Notes under the pieces: generated by a model
Told to the model about the DNA's origin: nothing
The model's database searches: none
What the model saw: the letters and a program-made list of their open reading frames with translations, nothing else
Shown here: one piece after another, positions 50,790-58,027 of the stretch
Position numbering within the stretch: the stretch's first letter is position 1
Layout of the letters: every line of letters begins with the position of its first letter
Assembly (NCBI GenBank): GCA_027451105.1
Contig: DAIDKB010000044.1
Span: forward strand, 1 to 64,000
Direction of reading: 5' to 3'
From: a bacterium
Lineage (GTDB): Bacteria > Patescibacteriota > Saccharimonadia > Saccharimonadales > Saccharimonadaceae
DNA: 64,000 nt
Program-made: the position numbers and the translations under genes

Positions 50790-51629
50790 ATGGCACTAGA
50801 TGCAGGAAAAAGTGGACGAGTGGACATAGGTGATTTAATCGTTAATCGATTAGGTTTTGGAGCTATGCGTATTACCGGTAGCGGCATCTGGGGCGAGCCC
50901 GCTAATCACGATGGCGCCATCGCAGTCTTAAAGCGGGCCGCTGATTTGGGTGTCGACTTTTTTGACACAGCGGATGCCTACGGTCCAGAAGTTTCGGAAA
51001 ATCTGATTTGTGAAGCACTCTACCCGTACGACGGTCTAGTGATAGCGACCAAGGGTGGTTTAACGAGGCAAGGGCCTGGTATATGGACGCCCGATGGCAG
51101 TCCGGCGCACCTAAGAGAGGCGGTTGAGGGCAGTCTAAGGCGCCTAAAGCTGAAAACAATTGATCTTTATCAGTTTCATCGGCCAGATCCAAAAGTACCA
51201 TTTGAAGAGTCGATTCAGGCGCTAGTTGAGATTCAAAAAGAAGGCAAGATTCGTCACCTTGGCCTCAGTAATGTAACGGTTGACCAGATTAAGGTTGCCC
51301 AATCGATGACTGATATTGTCAGTGTTCAAAATCGCTACAATATCGGTATTTCAGCAGCCAGCGAAGATGTCCTGCAGTATTGTCAGTCACAGGGGATTGC
51401 CTTTATTCCATACTTTCCAATCGGTGGCGACGGTACCAATCTAGATATGCTTGAAGGTGTCGCCAAAAAGCATAACGCAACCGTTCGTCAGATTGCCCTT
51501 GCTTGGCTACTGGCACATTCACCAGTGATGCTACCAATTCCGGGCACCAGCTCAATCGAGCATTTAGAGGAAAATATTGCTGCAGCTGATATTAAACTTG
51601 ATGAGCAGGATCTGGCTGAGCTTGGTTAG
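50790..51629 (+). CDS. Aldo/keto reductase
   Basis: 279 aa. LGFGAMRITGSGIWG at the N-terminus, FFDTADAYGPE (catalytic Asp and Tyr), VIATKGGL (Lys), YQFHRPDP (His): the full AKR tetrad. ILAWLLAHSPVMLPIPGTSS-like C-terminal NADP motif is present. Most like the YdbC-type group. Substrate unknown. SD AGGGGG. The following hydrolase gene begins 16 nt after this stop. Confidence 0.92.
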   Translation: MALDAGKSGRVDIGDLIVNRLGFGAMRITGSGIWGEPANHDGAIAVLKRAADLGVDFFDTADAYGPEVSENLICEALYPYDGLVIATKGGLTRQGPGIWTPDGSPAHLREAVEGSLRRLKLKTIDLYQFHRPDPKVPFEESIQALVEIQKEGKIRHLGLSNVTVDQIKVAQSMTDIVSVQNRYNIGISAASEDVLQYCQSQGIAFIPYFPIGGDGTNLDMLEGVAKKHNATVRQIALAWLLAHSPVMLPIPGTSSIEHLEENIAAADIKLDEQDLAELG

Positions 51630-51645
51630 GCCAAGACATCCATTT

Positions 51646-52296
51646 ATGAAAAAGATTATATGTTCACACGGCTTTGGCGTCTGTGCCGATTCGTTCGGGA
51701 TGTTTCCCGAACTGGCTGAAGGTTTGCCGGGTTTTGATTTTGCAATGTTTGATTACAATCGGGTCATGCCGGGTGGTGATGTTGTCGTGATGTCAATTAT
51801 TGATCAAGCTCAAATCTTGCAACAAGTCATTGACCAGTCGGATCGGGGTAGTATTTTATTATGTCATTCACAAGGTTGTATTATTGCTGGTTTGGTTGAT
51901 TTATCGCGCATCGACCAGGTGATTTTATTAGCACCACCAGTACATACCAGTATGCGCCGTCTGATGAACCGGCTTTTACCGCACGACATCGATCATAATA
52001 TTGACCATTCCGCACATCTGACCCGGCGCGATGGCACAACGATGCACCTAACCAATGACTATATAAATAGTGTCATTGACCATAATCCAATGGAACTCTA
52101 TGAAAATATCGCCGACACCAAGCCAACGGTAATTGTCCGCGCAACTATGGATGATTTATTGGGTCCAACTGATTTTAACCATATTAAAAAAGCCAAGCAC
52201 ATTGATATTGTTGGCAATCATAATTTTAATGGTTCGGCACGCTTGGAGCTTATTGGCCAGCTAGATAAAGTTTTACAACCAGCCAAGCTGGCGTAA
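51646..52296 (+). CDS. Alpha/beta hydrolase
   Basis: 216 aa from ATG 51646 (MKKIICSHGFGV); the frame also opens at 51577 inside the AKR gene but that extension is not family-like. SHGFG is the oxyanion loop, LLCHSQGCIIAG at ~75 gives the nucleophile elbow (Ser in H-S-Q-G), the acid may be Asp in RATMDDLLGP, and the His lies in DIVGNHNFNG. This is a small alpha/beta hydrolase with unknown ester or thioester substrate. Probably co-transcribed with the AKR. Confidence 0.85.
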   Translation: MKKIICSHGFGVCADSFGMFPELAEGLPGFDFAMFDYNRVMPGGDVVVMSIIDQAQILQQVIDQSDRGSILLCHSQGCIIAGLVDLSRIDQVILLAPPVHTSMRRLMNRLLPHDIDHNIDHSAHLTRRDGTTMHLTNDYINSVIDHNPMELYENIADTKPTVIVRATMDDLLGPTDFNHIKKAKHIDIVGNHNFNGSARLELIGQLDKVLQPAKLA

Positions 52297-52355
52297 CGAT
52301 ATTTTTTTGACTTTGTGCTTGGTGTTATCACTAAGATAATGGATTAAACATTGTT

Positions 52356-52389
52356 ATACTTGACATACTTTTCATACTTCACTATACTA
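52356..52389. promoter_or_regulatory. Promoter overlapped by four ATACTT direct repeats
   Basis: TTGACA (52360-52365), 17-nt spacer, TATACT (52383-52388): near-consensus promoter. ATACTT occurs at 52356, 52365 and 52374, and ATACTA at 52384: spacing 9, 9 and 10 bp, i.e. about one helix turn. The repeats cover both the -35 and -10, so the AbrB-type product of the next gene may bind here and repress itself and the exporter. Confidence 0.65.
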
Positions 52390-52422
52390 ATTAAGTATTA
52401 GGTTTTTACAAGGAGCATACAA

Positions 52423-52659
52423 ATGCACGATAAAAAGTTGTACGGAACGGCGACGGTTGGCACTAAGGGCCAAGTTGTAATCCCGGCCGATGCCCGCGAA
52501 GAGCTCAATATTAACCCAGGTGATCACCTGTATGTTATTGGCTCGGCTCGCCATGGCTTTATTGGCCTTATCCAAGAAGGAGAGCTTGAAGACTATATCG
52601 AGCGTATGAATATCCAAGTTGAAACCTTAAAACAACTTAAAAAAGACAAAACGGAGTAA
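52423..52659 (+). CDS. AbrB/SpoVT-type transcription regulator
   Basis: 78 aa. YGTATVGTKGQVVIPADAREELNINPGDHLYVIG is the swapped-hairpin AbrB/MazE fold (parts: TKGQVVIPADAREEL, INPGDHLYVIG), followed by a short helical tail (YIERMNIQVETLKQLKK) that may form dimers. No toxin gene is adjacent, so it is more likely a regulator than an antitoxin. Strong SD AAGGAG. It precedes the MFS exporter by 13 nt and probably controls it. Confidence 0.9.
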   Translation: MHDKKLYGTATVGTKGQVVIPADAREELNINPGDHLYVIGSARHGFIGLIQEGELEDYIERMNIQVETLKQLKKDKTE

Positions 52660-52672
52660 CCACAGACAAACC

Positions 52673-54361
52673 ATGCACCATCATTTAAGTGTTCGCACAA
52701 AAGTTATTATTATGTTGTCCGTTATGGCCAGCATGTTTTTGGTCGCCCTTGACCAGACGATTATTGCCACTGCTCTTGGCAAGATTGTAGAAGAATTTAA
52801 CGCCTTTGACTCGTTAAGCTGGATTGTGACGGCCTACTTAGTTACGACAACCTTGACGGTACCGATTGCTGGTCGGTTGTCTGACCTGTTCGGACGTCGT
52901 ATTATTTTGCTGATTGGTGTAATCGTCTTTACATTGGGTTCGATGGCTAGCGGTTTAAGCGGTAATATCATGCAACTAATCTTGTTTCGCGCGATTCAAG
53001 GTATCGGTGGTGGTATTATCACGGCTAATGCCTTCACGATTATCGGTGACTTGTTTGCCGCTCGGGAACGTGGCCGTTGGCAGGGTCTTATTGGAGCAGT
53101 CTTCGGACTTAGCTCAGTGGTTGGGCCACTACTAGGCGGTTGGCTAACTGATAATCAACATATCTTGGGCCTAGTTACTAACTGGCGCTGGACGTTCTTT
53201 ATTAACGTTCCGGTTGGTATCGTTGCGCTAATACTACTAGCCGTCTTTTGTCCACCGTTGCGTCACGACAACAAGCCTGTGGTTGACTACGCCGGTGCGG
53301 GCATATTAGCCGCCACCTTGGCCTTGTTTATCTTGGCGATTGACAATACTGAATCGATTTTTGCTGGTTTTATGAGTGCTACTGGTCTAAGCTTGTTTGG
53401 TCTGCGTTTGATAATGTATACGTTAGTGGCGATAGGTGTAGGTGCATTCGTCTGGGCCGAGCGTCGTGCGGCTGAGCCGATTATTCCACTGCACTTCTTT
53501 AAAAACTACAACTTCGTTCTATTGATCACAATTGCTGGCCTCTTTGGGGCCGCCTTTATGGGTTCTATCTTGTATCTGACGCAGTTTAATCAACAGGTTT
53601 TCGGGGCCACGCCTACCCAATCCGGTTTGATGCTTTTGCCGATGGTTGGCGGTATTTTGGTTAGTAGTATTGGGGCTGGTCAAATCATATCGCACACTGG
53701 TAGATACAAAATTTTCATGCAAGTTGGCTTTGTTGTCGCCACTATCATGATGCTGATGCTAACGACTTTGACGCCAGGTAGCGGTTATGGCCAAGAGGCT
53801 TGGATTATGGCTTGTCTAGGTCTTGGTATGGGTGTGGCGATGCCGGTGCTTAACTTGGCGATGCAGAATGAGTTTGCGATGCACGAGCTGGGCGCGGCTA
53901 CTAGTTCAAACCAGTTGTTTCGTAGTCTTGGATCAACTCTTGGTACGGCTATTTTTGGTGCCATGCTAACCGCTGGTATCGTCGCTCACATTGGCAGTAT
54001 TCAGTCGACGGCTTATGTGCAGACTTTGAAACAAAGTCCGGCTGCCGCTAAGGTGGGTGACTTTAATGATGCTAATACCATGCTTAACCTTAATATGGCC
54101 GACGTTAAAAGTAAGGTGACTGATTCAGCCAACCAGGCTTTTGGTAAGTTGCCCGAGCCGATTCAGACCCAGCAAAAGGACGCTTTTAAAGCCAACCAAG
54201 CTGAATTTTCAAACAAGGTGACGAGTGCTTTCTCGGATAGCTTGCAAAGAATCTTCTATGTGGCGTCTGGTCTGACCTTACTAGCGACCGTTGGTGTGTT
54301 TATGTTGCGCGAGCGTGAACTGCAGTCAGCCAGTCCATCCGAGACACCTGGCGAGATGTAG
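52673..54361 (+). CDS. MFS multidrug exporter, DHA2 (EmrB/QacA) type
   Basis: 562 aa, 14 helices. MASMFLVALDQTIIATAL (motif D1), GRLSDLFGRR (motif A), WRWTFFINVPVG after helix 5-6 and GSGVVGPLLGG-like motif C (SSVVGPLLGGWL). A ~90-residue Gln/Lys-rich loop lies before the last helix (about 440-520). Exports drugs or metabolites with proton exchange. Forms an operon with the AbrB-type regulator; a strong terminator follows. Confidence 0.93.
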   Translation: MHHHLSVRTKVIIMLSVMASMFLVALDQTIIATALGKIVEEFNAFDSLSWIVTAYLVTTTLTVPIAGRLSDLFGRRIILLIGVIVFTLGSMASGLSGNIMQLILFRAIQGIGGGIITANAFTIIGDLFAARERGRWQGLIGAVFGLSSVVGPLLGGWLTDNQHILGLVTNWRWTFFINVPVGIVALILLAVFCPPLRHDNKPVVDYAGAGILAATLALFILAIDNTESIFAGFMSATGLSLFGLRLIMYTLVAIGVGAFVWAERRAAEPIIPLHFFKNYNFVLLITIAGLFGAAFMGSILYLTQFNQQVFGATPTQSGLMLLPMVGGILVSSIGAGQIISHTGRYKIFMQVGFVVATIMMLMLTTLTPGSGYGQEAWIMACLGLGMGVAMPVLNLAMQNEFAMHELGAATSSNQLFRSLGSTLGTAIFGAMLTAGIVAHIGSIQSTAYVQTLKQSPAAAKVGDFNDANTMLNLNMADVKSKVTDSANQAFGKLPEPIQTQQKDAFKANQAEFSNKVTSAFSDSLQRIFYVASGLTLLATVGVFMLRERELQSASPSETPGEM

Positions 54362-54389
54362 CAGCTGCTTCTTTAGGGCGCATAACCGA

Positions 54390-54428
54390 GATGCATATTG
54401 TAGTATTTACAATATGCATCTTTCTTTT
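54390..54428 (+). terminator. Rho-independent terminator after the MFS gene
   Basis: GATGCATATTGTA (54390-54402) and TACAATATGCATC (54408-54420) form a perfect 13-bp stem with a 5-nt loop, followed by TTTCTTTT. Confidence 0.9.
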
Positions 54429-54610
54429 AAAATATGTCTTGTTTATAGTATTGAATTCGATTATTATTGAAACCAATAGCGTTATTCAAATAACGCACTC
54501 TTGACGTTGTTGCCATCGATTGGTACTATAGATGATGTGTCTCGCGCCAAAACTATATTATAAAGGTCGAAGCGCGTGAGGCTGTACATAGTACAAGGAG
54601 TGAAAATCAC

Positions 54611-54703
54611 ATGCCAATAGCCATCGAATTTGTGTCGACTCGACGCAAAAAGATAGCCGTGGATGTGGTGCCTGCCGAATGGCAACTGTATATCGCACAG
54701 TAG
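54611..54703 (+). CDS. Possible 30-aa microprotein
   Basis: ATG 54611 with AAGGAG ten bases upstream, 30 codons, TAG at 54701: MPIAIEFVSTRRKKIAVDVV then PAEWQLYIAQ. Amphipathic, with a basic centre (RRKK). It ends 48 nt before a strong terminator (54751), giving a compact SD-ORF-terminator unit in the otherwise empty 435-bp gap between the MFS gene and the DsbA-like gene. No similarity known to me. The stretch 54429-54595 shows nothing else convincing. Confidence 0.4.
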   Translation: MPIAIEFVSTRRKKIAVDVVPAEWQLYIAQ

Positions 54704-54750
54704 AGTCATCTGACTCAAATCCGAGTCTCATTCTGAGGCTTACAAAAAAG

Positions 54751-54783
54751 AAAACACCCCAAGGCACCGGGGTGTTTTTGCTT
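54751..54783. terminator. Bidirectional rho-independent terminator
   Basis: AAAACACCCC (54751-54760) and GGGGTGTTTT (54769-54778) pair over 10 bp with an 8-nt loop, T-run after and A-run before. Serves the plus-strand microprotein region and the minus-strand DsbA-like gene that ends at 54797. Confidence 0.9.
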
Positions 54784-54796
54784 TTTATGAAACTTA

Positions 54797-55519
54797 TTAA
54801 GAGGCGCGGGTTGGTGGAGTGACACCAGCTTGCTTTAGTTGGGTATCAAGTGCATCTCGCAACTGATTGCCATTAGCAGTCTGTAGGTCCTCAATTATAC
54901 TGTTTGATAGCTTGACGCCATTCAGGAAGAATGACGGTGTAGAATCAACTCCAACCTTGTAGCCAATCGCTTGGTCGAATGATATTTTCTGGGCAACAGC
55001 ATCTGATGCCATATCAGTTTTAAACTTGGTCGTATCAAGTCCAAGCTGCGCCGCGTAGCTAGTAAATGTGGTTGTGCGTTGGTCAACCGATAGTGTATTC
55101 CAATCATTTTGCTTGCTATAGACTAAGTTGTGCATTTCCCAGTACTTATTCTGTAAGCCAGCCGCTTCAACGGCACTAGCGGCAGACAAGGCGTTTTGGT
55201 GAATGCTGGTCAGCGGGAAGTTGCGGAAGACGAAGGCGGAGTAGCTTTTGTAGTCGTTAATAACTTTTTCGACACCCGGCTCGGCGCTACCACAGCCTGG
55301 GCACTGAAAGTCACCATATTCAATTAAAACAACTTTGCTGTCGGCTTTACCGAAAACGTGATCGGCAATATTACCGTTTGATTTTGAGGCTGCCTGAATG
55401 CTATTTGCATCAATATTACTTGTGTCAACCTTGGTACTGTTACTGCGTGACCAGATTACTAATCCAGCCAATAGCCCGAAAATAGCTACTACGAAAATTA
55501 TCCATGCTTTCTTGCTCAC
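54797..55519 (-). CDS. DsbA-family thiol-disulfide oxidoreductase
   Basis: 240 aa, GTG start with AAGGAG SD. Signal/anchor helix ~5-23, then a thioredoxin fold with helical insert: VVLIEYGDFQCPGCGSAEPG has active-site Cys73-Pro-Gly-Cys76, and VDSTPSFFLNG the cis-Pro loop. FVFRNFPLTSIHQNALSAA is typical of DsbA/BdbD-like proteins. It would form disulfides in exported proteins; many of the window's surface proteins contain paired Cys. No VKOR or DsbB is seen nearby to reoxidise it. Confidence 0.92.
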   Translation of the reverse strand: MSKKAWIIFVVAIFGLLAGLVIWSRSNSTKVDTSNIDANSIQAASKSNGNIADHVFGKADSKVVLIEYGDFQCPGCGSAEPGVEKVINDYKSYSAFVFRNFPLTSIHQNALSAASAVEAAGLQNKYWEMHNLVYSKQNDWNTLSVDQRTTTFTSYAAQLGLDTTKFKTDMASDAVAQKISFDQAIGYKVGVDSTPSFFLNGVKLSNSIIEDLQTANGNQLRDALDTQLKQAGVTPPTRAS

Positions 55520-55600
55520 AAAAAACTCCTTATGATTACTTTATCAATTGTAGCAAAGTTGTGACTATCTGGGCAGATAGCTGTTGTACAATGGACGTAT

Positions 55601-56620
55601 ATGGTTAGTTCGCCGGTTGTTCTATGGTGTTTGATAGTCTTATTGATGCTTATTTGCGCTGGATTCAAGCCGCGCTATTCAATGATTAGCCGATATGAAA
55701 AAAATCGTCGGGTTGCGTTAGGTGATAGCGAAGCCCAAGAAGCCAGCCGCCATGATTCATTGATCGGCAGGATTTTGAGCCTCCAGCGTCTAATCTTGGC
55801 ACTATTACTGATTATTAGCGTCGCCTTATCGGTCGCAGCTTTTGGTTGGTGGCTCGGCATTATAATTTCGGTCGTCGTTGCGGCTGAATATCCAGTAGTG
55901 GCGCATTTACGGGGACTACGAAAGTTTTCGCAACGTTTCTATGATCGCTACGAGCAGCCCATCTTAAGGTATGTCGAGCGGTTTGCTGGTCTATTCAAGT
56001 ATTTAGGTACGGTTGAGCCGATTGACGAAGATGAACTGCGTCGGCTTGATTCCCGGGAAGATTTGCAACACTTAATTGATCAGTCTGTTGGTATTTTAAC
56101 GCTCGAAGAAAAAAAGTTGATCGTGCATGGCTTATCATTTGGCGACCGGCTAGTTAATTCAATTATGACGCCGCGTAGCATTATTGATTCGATCAGTAAA
56201 ACTGAGTTTTTGGGACCACTTATGCTTGATGAGCTGCATAAAACCGGTCATAGTCGTCTGCCAGTGTTTGACGGTGATATTGACCATATTATTGGGGTGT
56301 TGCATCTGCAGAGCCTGCTCGCACTCGACATCAAACGCTCGGTAACGGCCGAAAAAGCTATGGAGCCGCAAGTCTTTTATATTCGTGAAGACCAGACCTT
56401 GCAACATGCTTTGGCGGCTTTTTTAAGAACGCATCATCATCTGTTTATTGTCGTAAACCAATTTCGCGAAACGGTCGGGCTGTTAACGCTTGAAGACGTC
56501 ATGGAGGCCTTGCTTGGTCGTCAAATTATTGATGAATTTGATGCCCATGATGATCTTCGAGTGGTAGCGCTACGTAACGTTCATGCTAACAATCACCCCG
56601 AAAACCGTCAGGATGTTTAG
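55601..56620 (+). CDS. CNNM/CorC-like CBS-domain membrane protein
   Basis: 339 aa. Three N-terminal helices (~4-22, ~62-80, ~82-102; fewer than the usual DUF21/CNNM bundle), a connecting helix, then a CBS pair: LVNSIMTPRSIIDSI...GHSRLPVFDGDIDHIIGVLHLQSLL and AMEPQVFYIREDQTLQHALAAF...HLFIVVNQFRETVGLLTLEDVMEALLG (motifs MTPR, HSRLPVF, GLLTLEDVMEALLG). The acidic EEKKLIVHGLSFGD helix is typical of CorC/HlyC proteins. Probable role in Mg or other divalent ion handling. TACAAT (55587-55592) ends 8 nt before ATG, no SD: leaderless prediction. Confidence 0.85.
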   Translation: MVSSPVVLWCLIVLLMLICAGFKPRYSMISRYEKNRRVALGDSEAQEASRHDSLIGRILSLQRLILALLLIISVALSVAAFGWWLGIIISVVVAAEYPVVAHLRGLRKFSQRFYDRYEQPILRYVERFAGLFKYLGTVEPIDEDELRRLDSREDLQHLIDQSVGILTLEEKKLIVHGLSFGDRLVNSIMTPRSIIDSISKTEFLGPLMLDELHKTGHSRLPVFDGDIDHIIGVLHLQSLLALDIKRSVTAEKAMEPQVFYIREDQTLQHALAAFLRTHHHLFIVVNQFRETVGLLTLEDVMEALLGRQIIDEFDAHDDLRVVALRNVHANNHPENRQDV

Positions 56621-56686
56621 TACGTAAGCCTATTCACAGCTAGTTCGAAGTATAATCGCTTTATAAATAATTAATCGGAATATTTA

Positions 56687-57190
56687 ATGTCACAACAGAA
56701 TAAAACGAAAATCATCGGTTTGATTGTCGTCGTGTTGCTATCAACGGCTGCGACGGCTGGTGTCGTATTGGTTAAAAATGGCCATACCGACGATTCATCA
56801 CTCTCAAATGTCAGCAGTAATACGGCGGCTAGCTCATCAATAACGGCATCAACGAATAATGGCACCACGCCGGCAGCTACTTCAACGGCTACTTATAAAG
56901 ACGGCACCTACTCCGCCCAGGGAAACTTTGACACACCAGATGGCACCGAGCAAATTGGCGTCACGGTTAAGCTTAGTGGCAACAATATCGCTTCGGTGTC
57001 AATCGATGACTCATCGATATACTCGGGTACGTCATTTGCATATACCGAGCGTTTCATTAATGGTCTTAACTCGGTTGTTGTTGGTAAAAATATTGACACT
57101 GTAAATATCGGTCGCATATCTGGAGCCTCTCTGACGCCAATCGGCTTCAATGCGGCTCTTGACACCATTAAGAACGAAGCCAAAGCCTAA
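56687..57190 (+). CDS. Exported FMN-binding (covalent flavin) protein
   Basis: 167 aa. Helix ~9-29, Ser/Thr/Asn-rich linker to ~68, then an FMN_bind domain (YKDGTYSAQGNFDTPDGTEQIGVTVKLSG in parts; ERFINGLNSVVVGKNID). The motif IGRISGASLT (141-150), S-G-A-(S/T)-x-T, is the site where ApbE links FMN to a Ser/Thr (here Ser148). The next gene, 3 nt on, is apbE. So this is a membrane-tethered flavoprotein on the outer face, comparable to RnfG/NqrC and to extracellular electron-transfer flavoproteins. Confidence 0.88.
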   Translation: MSQQNKTKIIGLIVVVLLSTAATAGVVLVKNGHTDDSSLSNVSSNTAASSSITASTNNGTTPAATSTATYKDGTYSAQGNFDTPDGTEQIGVTVKLSGNNIASVSIDDSSIYSGTSFAYTERFINGLNSVVVGKNIDTVNIGRISGASLTPIGFNAALDTIKNEAKA

Positions 57191-57193
57191 ATT

Positions 57194-58027
57194 ATGGAAT
57201 TTGAGGCAATCGGAACCCACTGGTGGATTCAGCCGGGTAAGGTAGAGTTAGATGCGCCGAAAATTAAGCAGGTAATTGAAGGCATTGATCAAACCTGGTC
57301 GCGCTTTCGGGATGATTCAATAGTTGCCAAGATGGCGATAAGCGCCGGTATCTATCCGCTACTACCATCGGATATTGAATTACTCAATTGGTATCGCCAG
57401 CTCTATCTAGCGACTGATGGTTTTGTGACACCCCTAATTGGCCAGACGTTGGCGGATGCCGGCTATGATAGCGACTATTCCTTGAAGCCAAAGGCGGAAA
57501 TTGCGATTACGCCAACCTGGGATGAGGTGTTATCGCTTGGCAAAACGTCACTAACTCTAAGACGGCCCGCCTTAATTGATGTCGGGGCAGCCGGCAAGGG
57601 TTATGCGGTTGATAAAGTTGCCGAACTTTTTAAGGGTGATTATTGTATTGATGCCGGTGGTGATATTAAAGTTGGTGATATCAAGATGGACATTGGACTG
57701 GAAGACCCGCGTGACCCGACCAAGTTAATCGGTGTAGCGACGGTCAAGAATACTTCAATTTGTGGATCGGCTATTAATCGGCGGGCCTGGAAGGGTTGGA
57801 ACCATGTCATTAATCCAAAATCATCAAAGCCAGTCGATGATATTATTGCCACTTGGGTGATTTGCGACAGTGCCATGCAAGCGGATGGCTTGGCGACGGC
57901 TTTATTTTTTGTTTCACCAGATAAGTTACGGCATTTGGCCGATTTTAAATACTGTATCATGTACAGCGACGGCAGCATTAAGGTCACAGATAATAGTATG
58001 ATTAAAATATTTACGGAGAATGAATAA
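57194..58027 (+). CDS. apbE: FAD:protein FMN transferase
   Basis: 277 aa. Attaches FMN to target proteins. IDQTWSRFRDDSIVAKM at the N-terminus, LIDVGAAGKGYAVDKVAELF and YCIDAGGDIKVG are the core FAD/Mg motifs; NRRAWKGWNHVINPKSSKP matches the H-(I/V)-(I/L)-(D/N)-P segment; DSAMQADGLATALFF is the C-terminal D-A-x-x-T region. No signal peptide, so the enzyme would act in the cytoplasm unless exported otherwise, which is odd if its target domain is outside. Sits between its two presumed substrates. Confidence 0.93.
   Translation: MEFEAIGTHWWIQPGKVELDAPKIKQVIEGIDQTWSRFRDDSIVAKMAISAGIYPLLPSDIELLNWYRQLYLATDGFVTPLIGQTLADAGYDSDYSLKPKAEIAITPTWDEVLSLGKTSLTLRRPALIDVGAAGKGYAVDKVAELFKGDYCIDAGGDIKVGDIKMDIGLEDPRDPTKLIGVATVKNTSICGSAINRRAWKGWNHVINPKSSKPVDDIIATWVICDSAMQADGLATALFFVSPDKLRHLADFKYCIMYSDGSIKVTDNSMIKIFTENE

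Noticed and set aside
52423-52659. AbrB-type gene as antitoxin of a toxin-antitoxin pair
   Set aside because: The adjacent gene is an MFS exporter, not a toxin, and the promoter architecture suits an autoregulated exporter operon.
54482-54767. Minus-strand ORFs of 69 and 78 aa in the gap after the MFS gene
   Set aside because: No SD or family motif; they run opposite the better supported SD-ORF-terminator unit on the plus strand, and neither looks protein-like.
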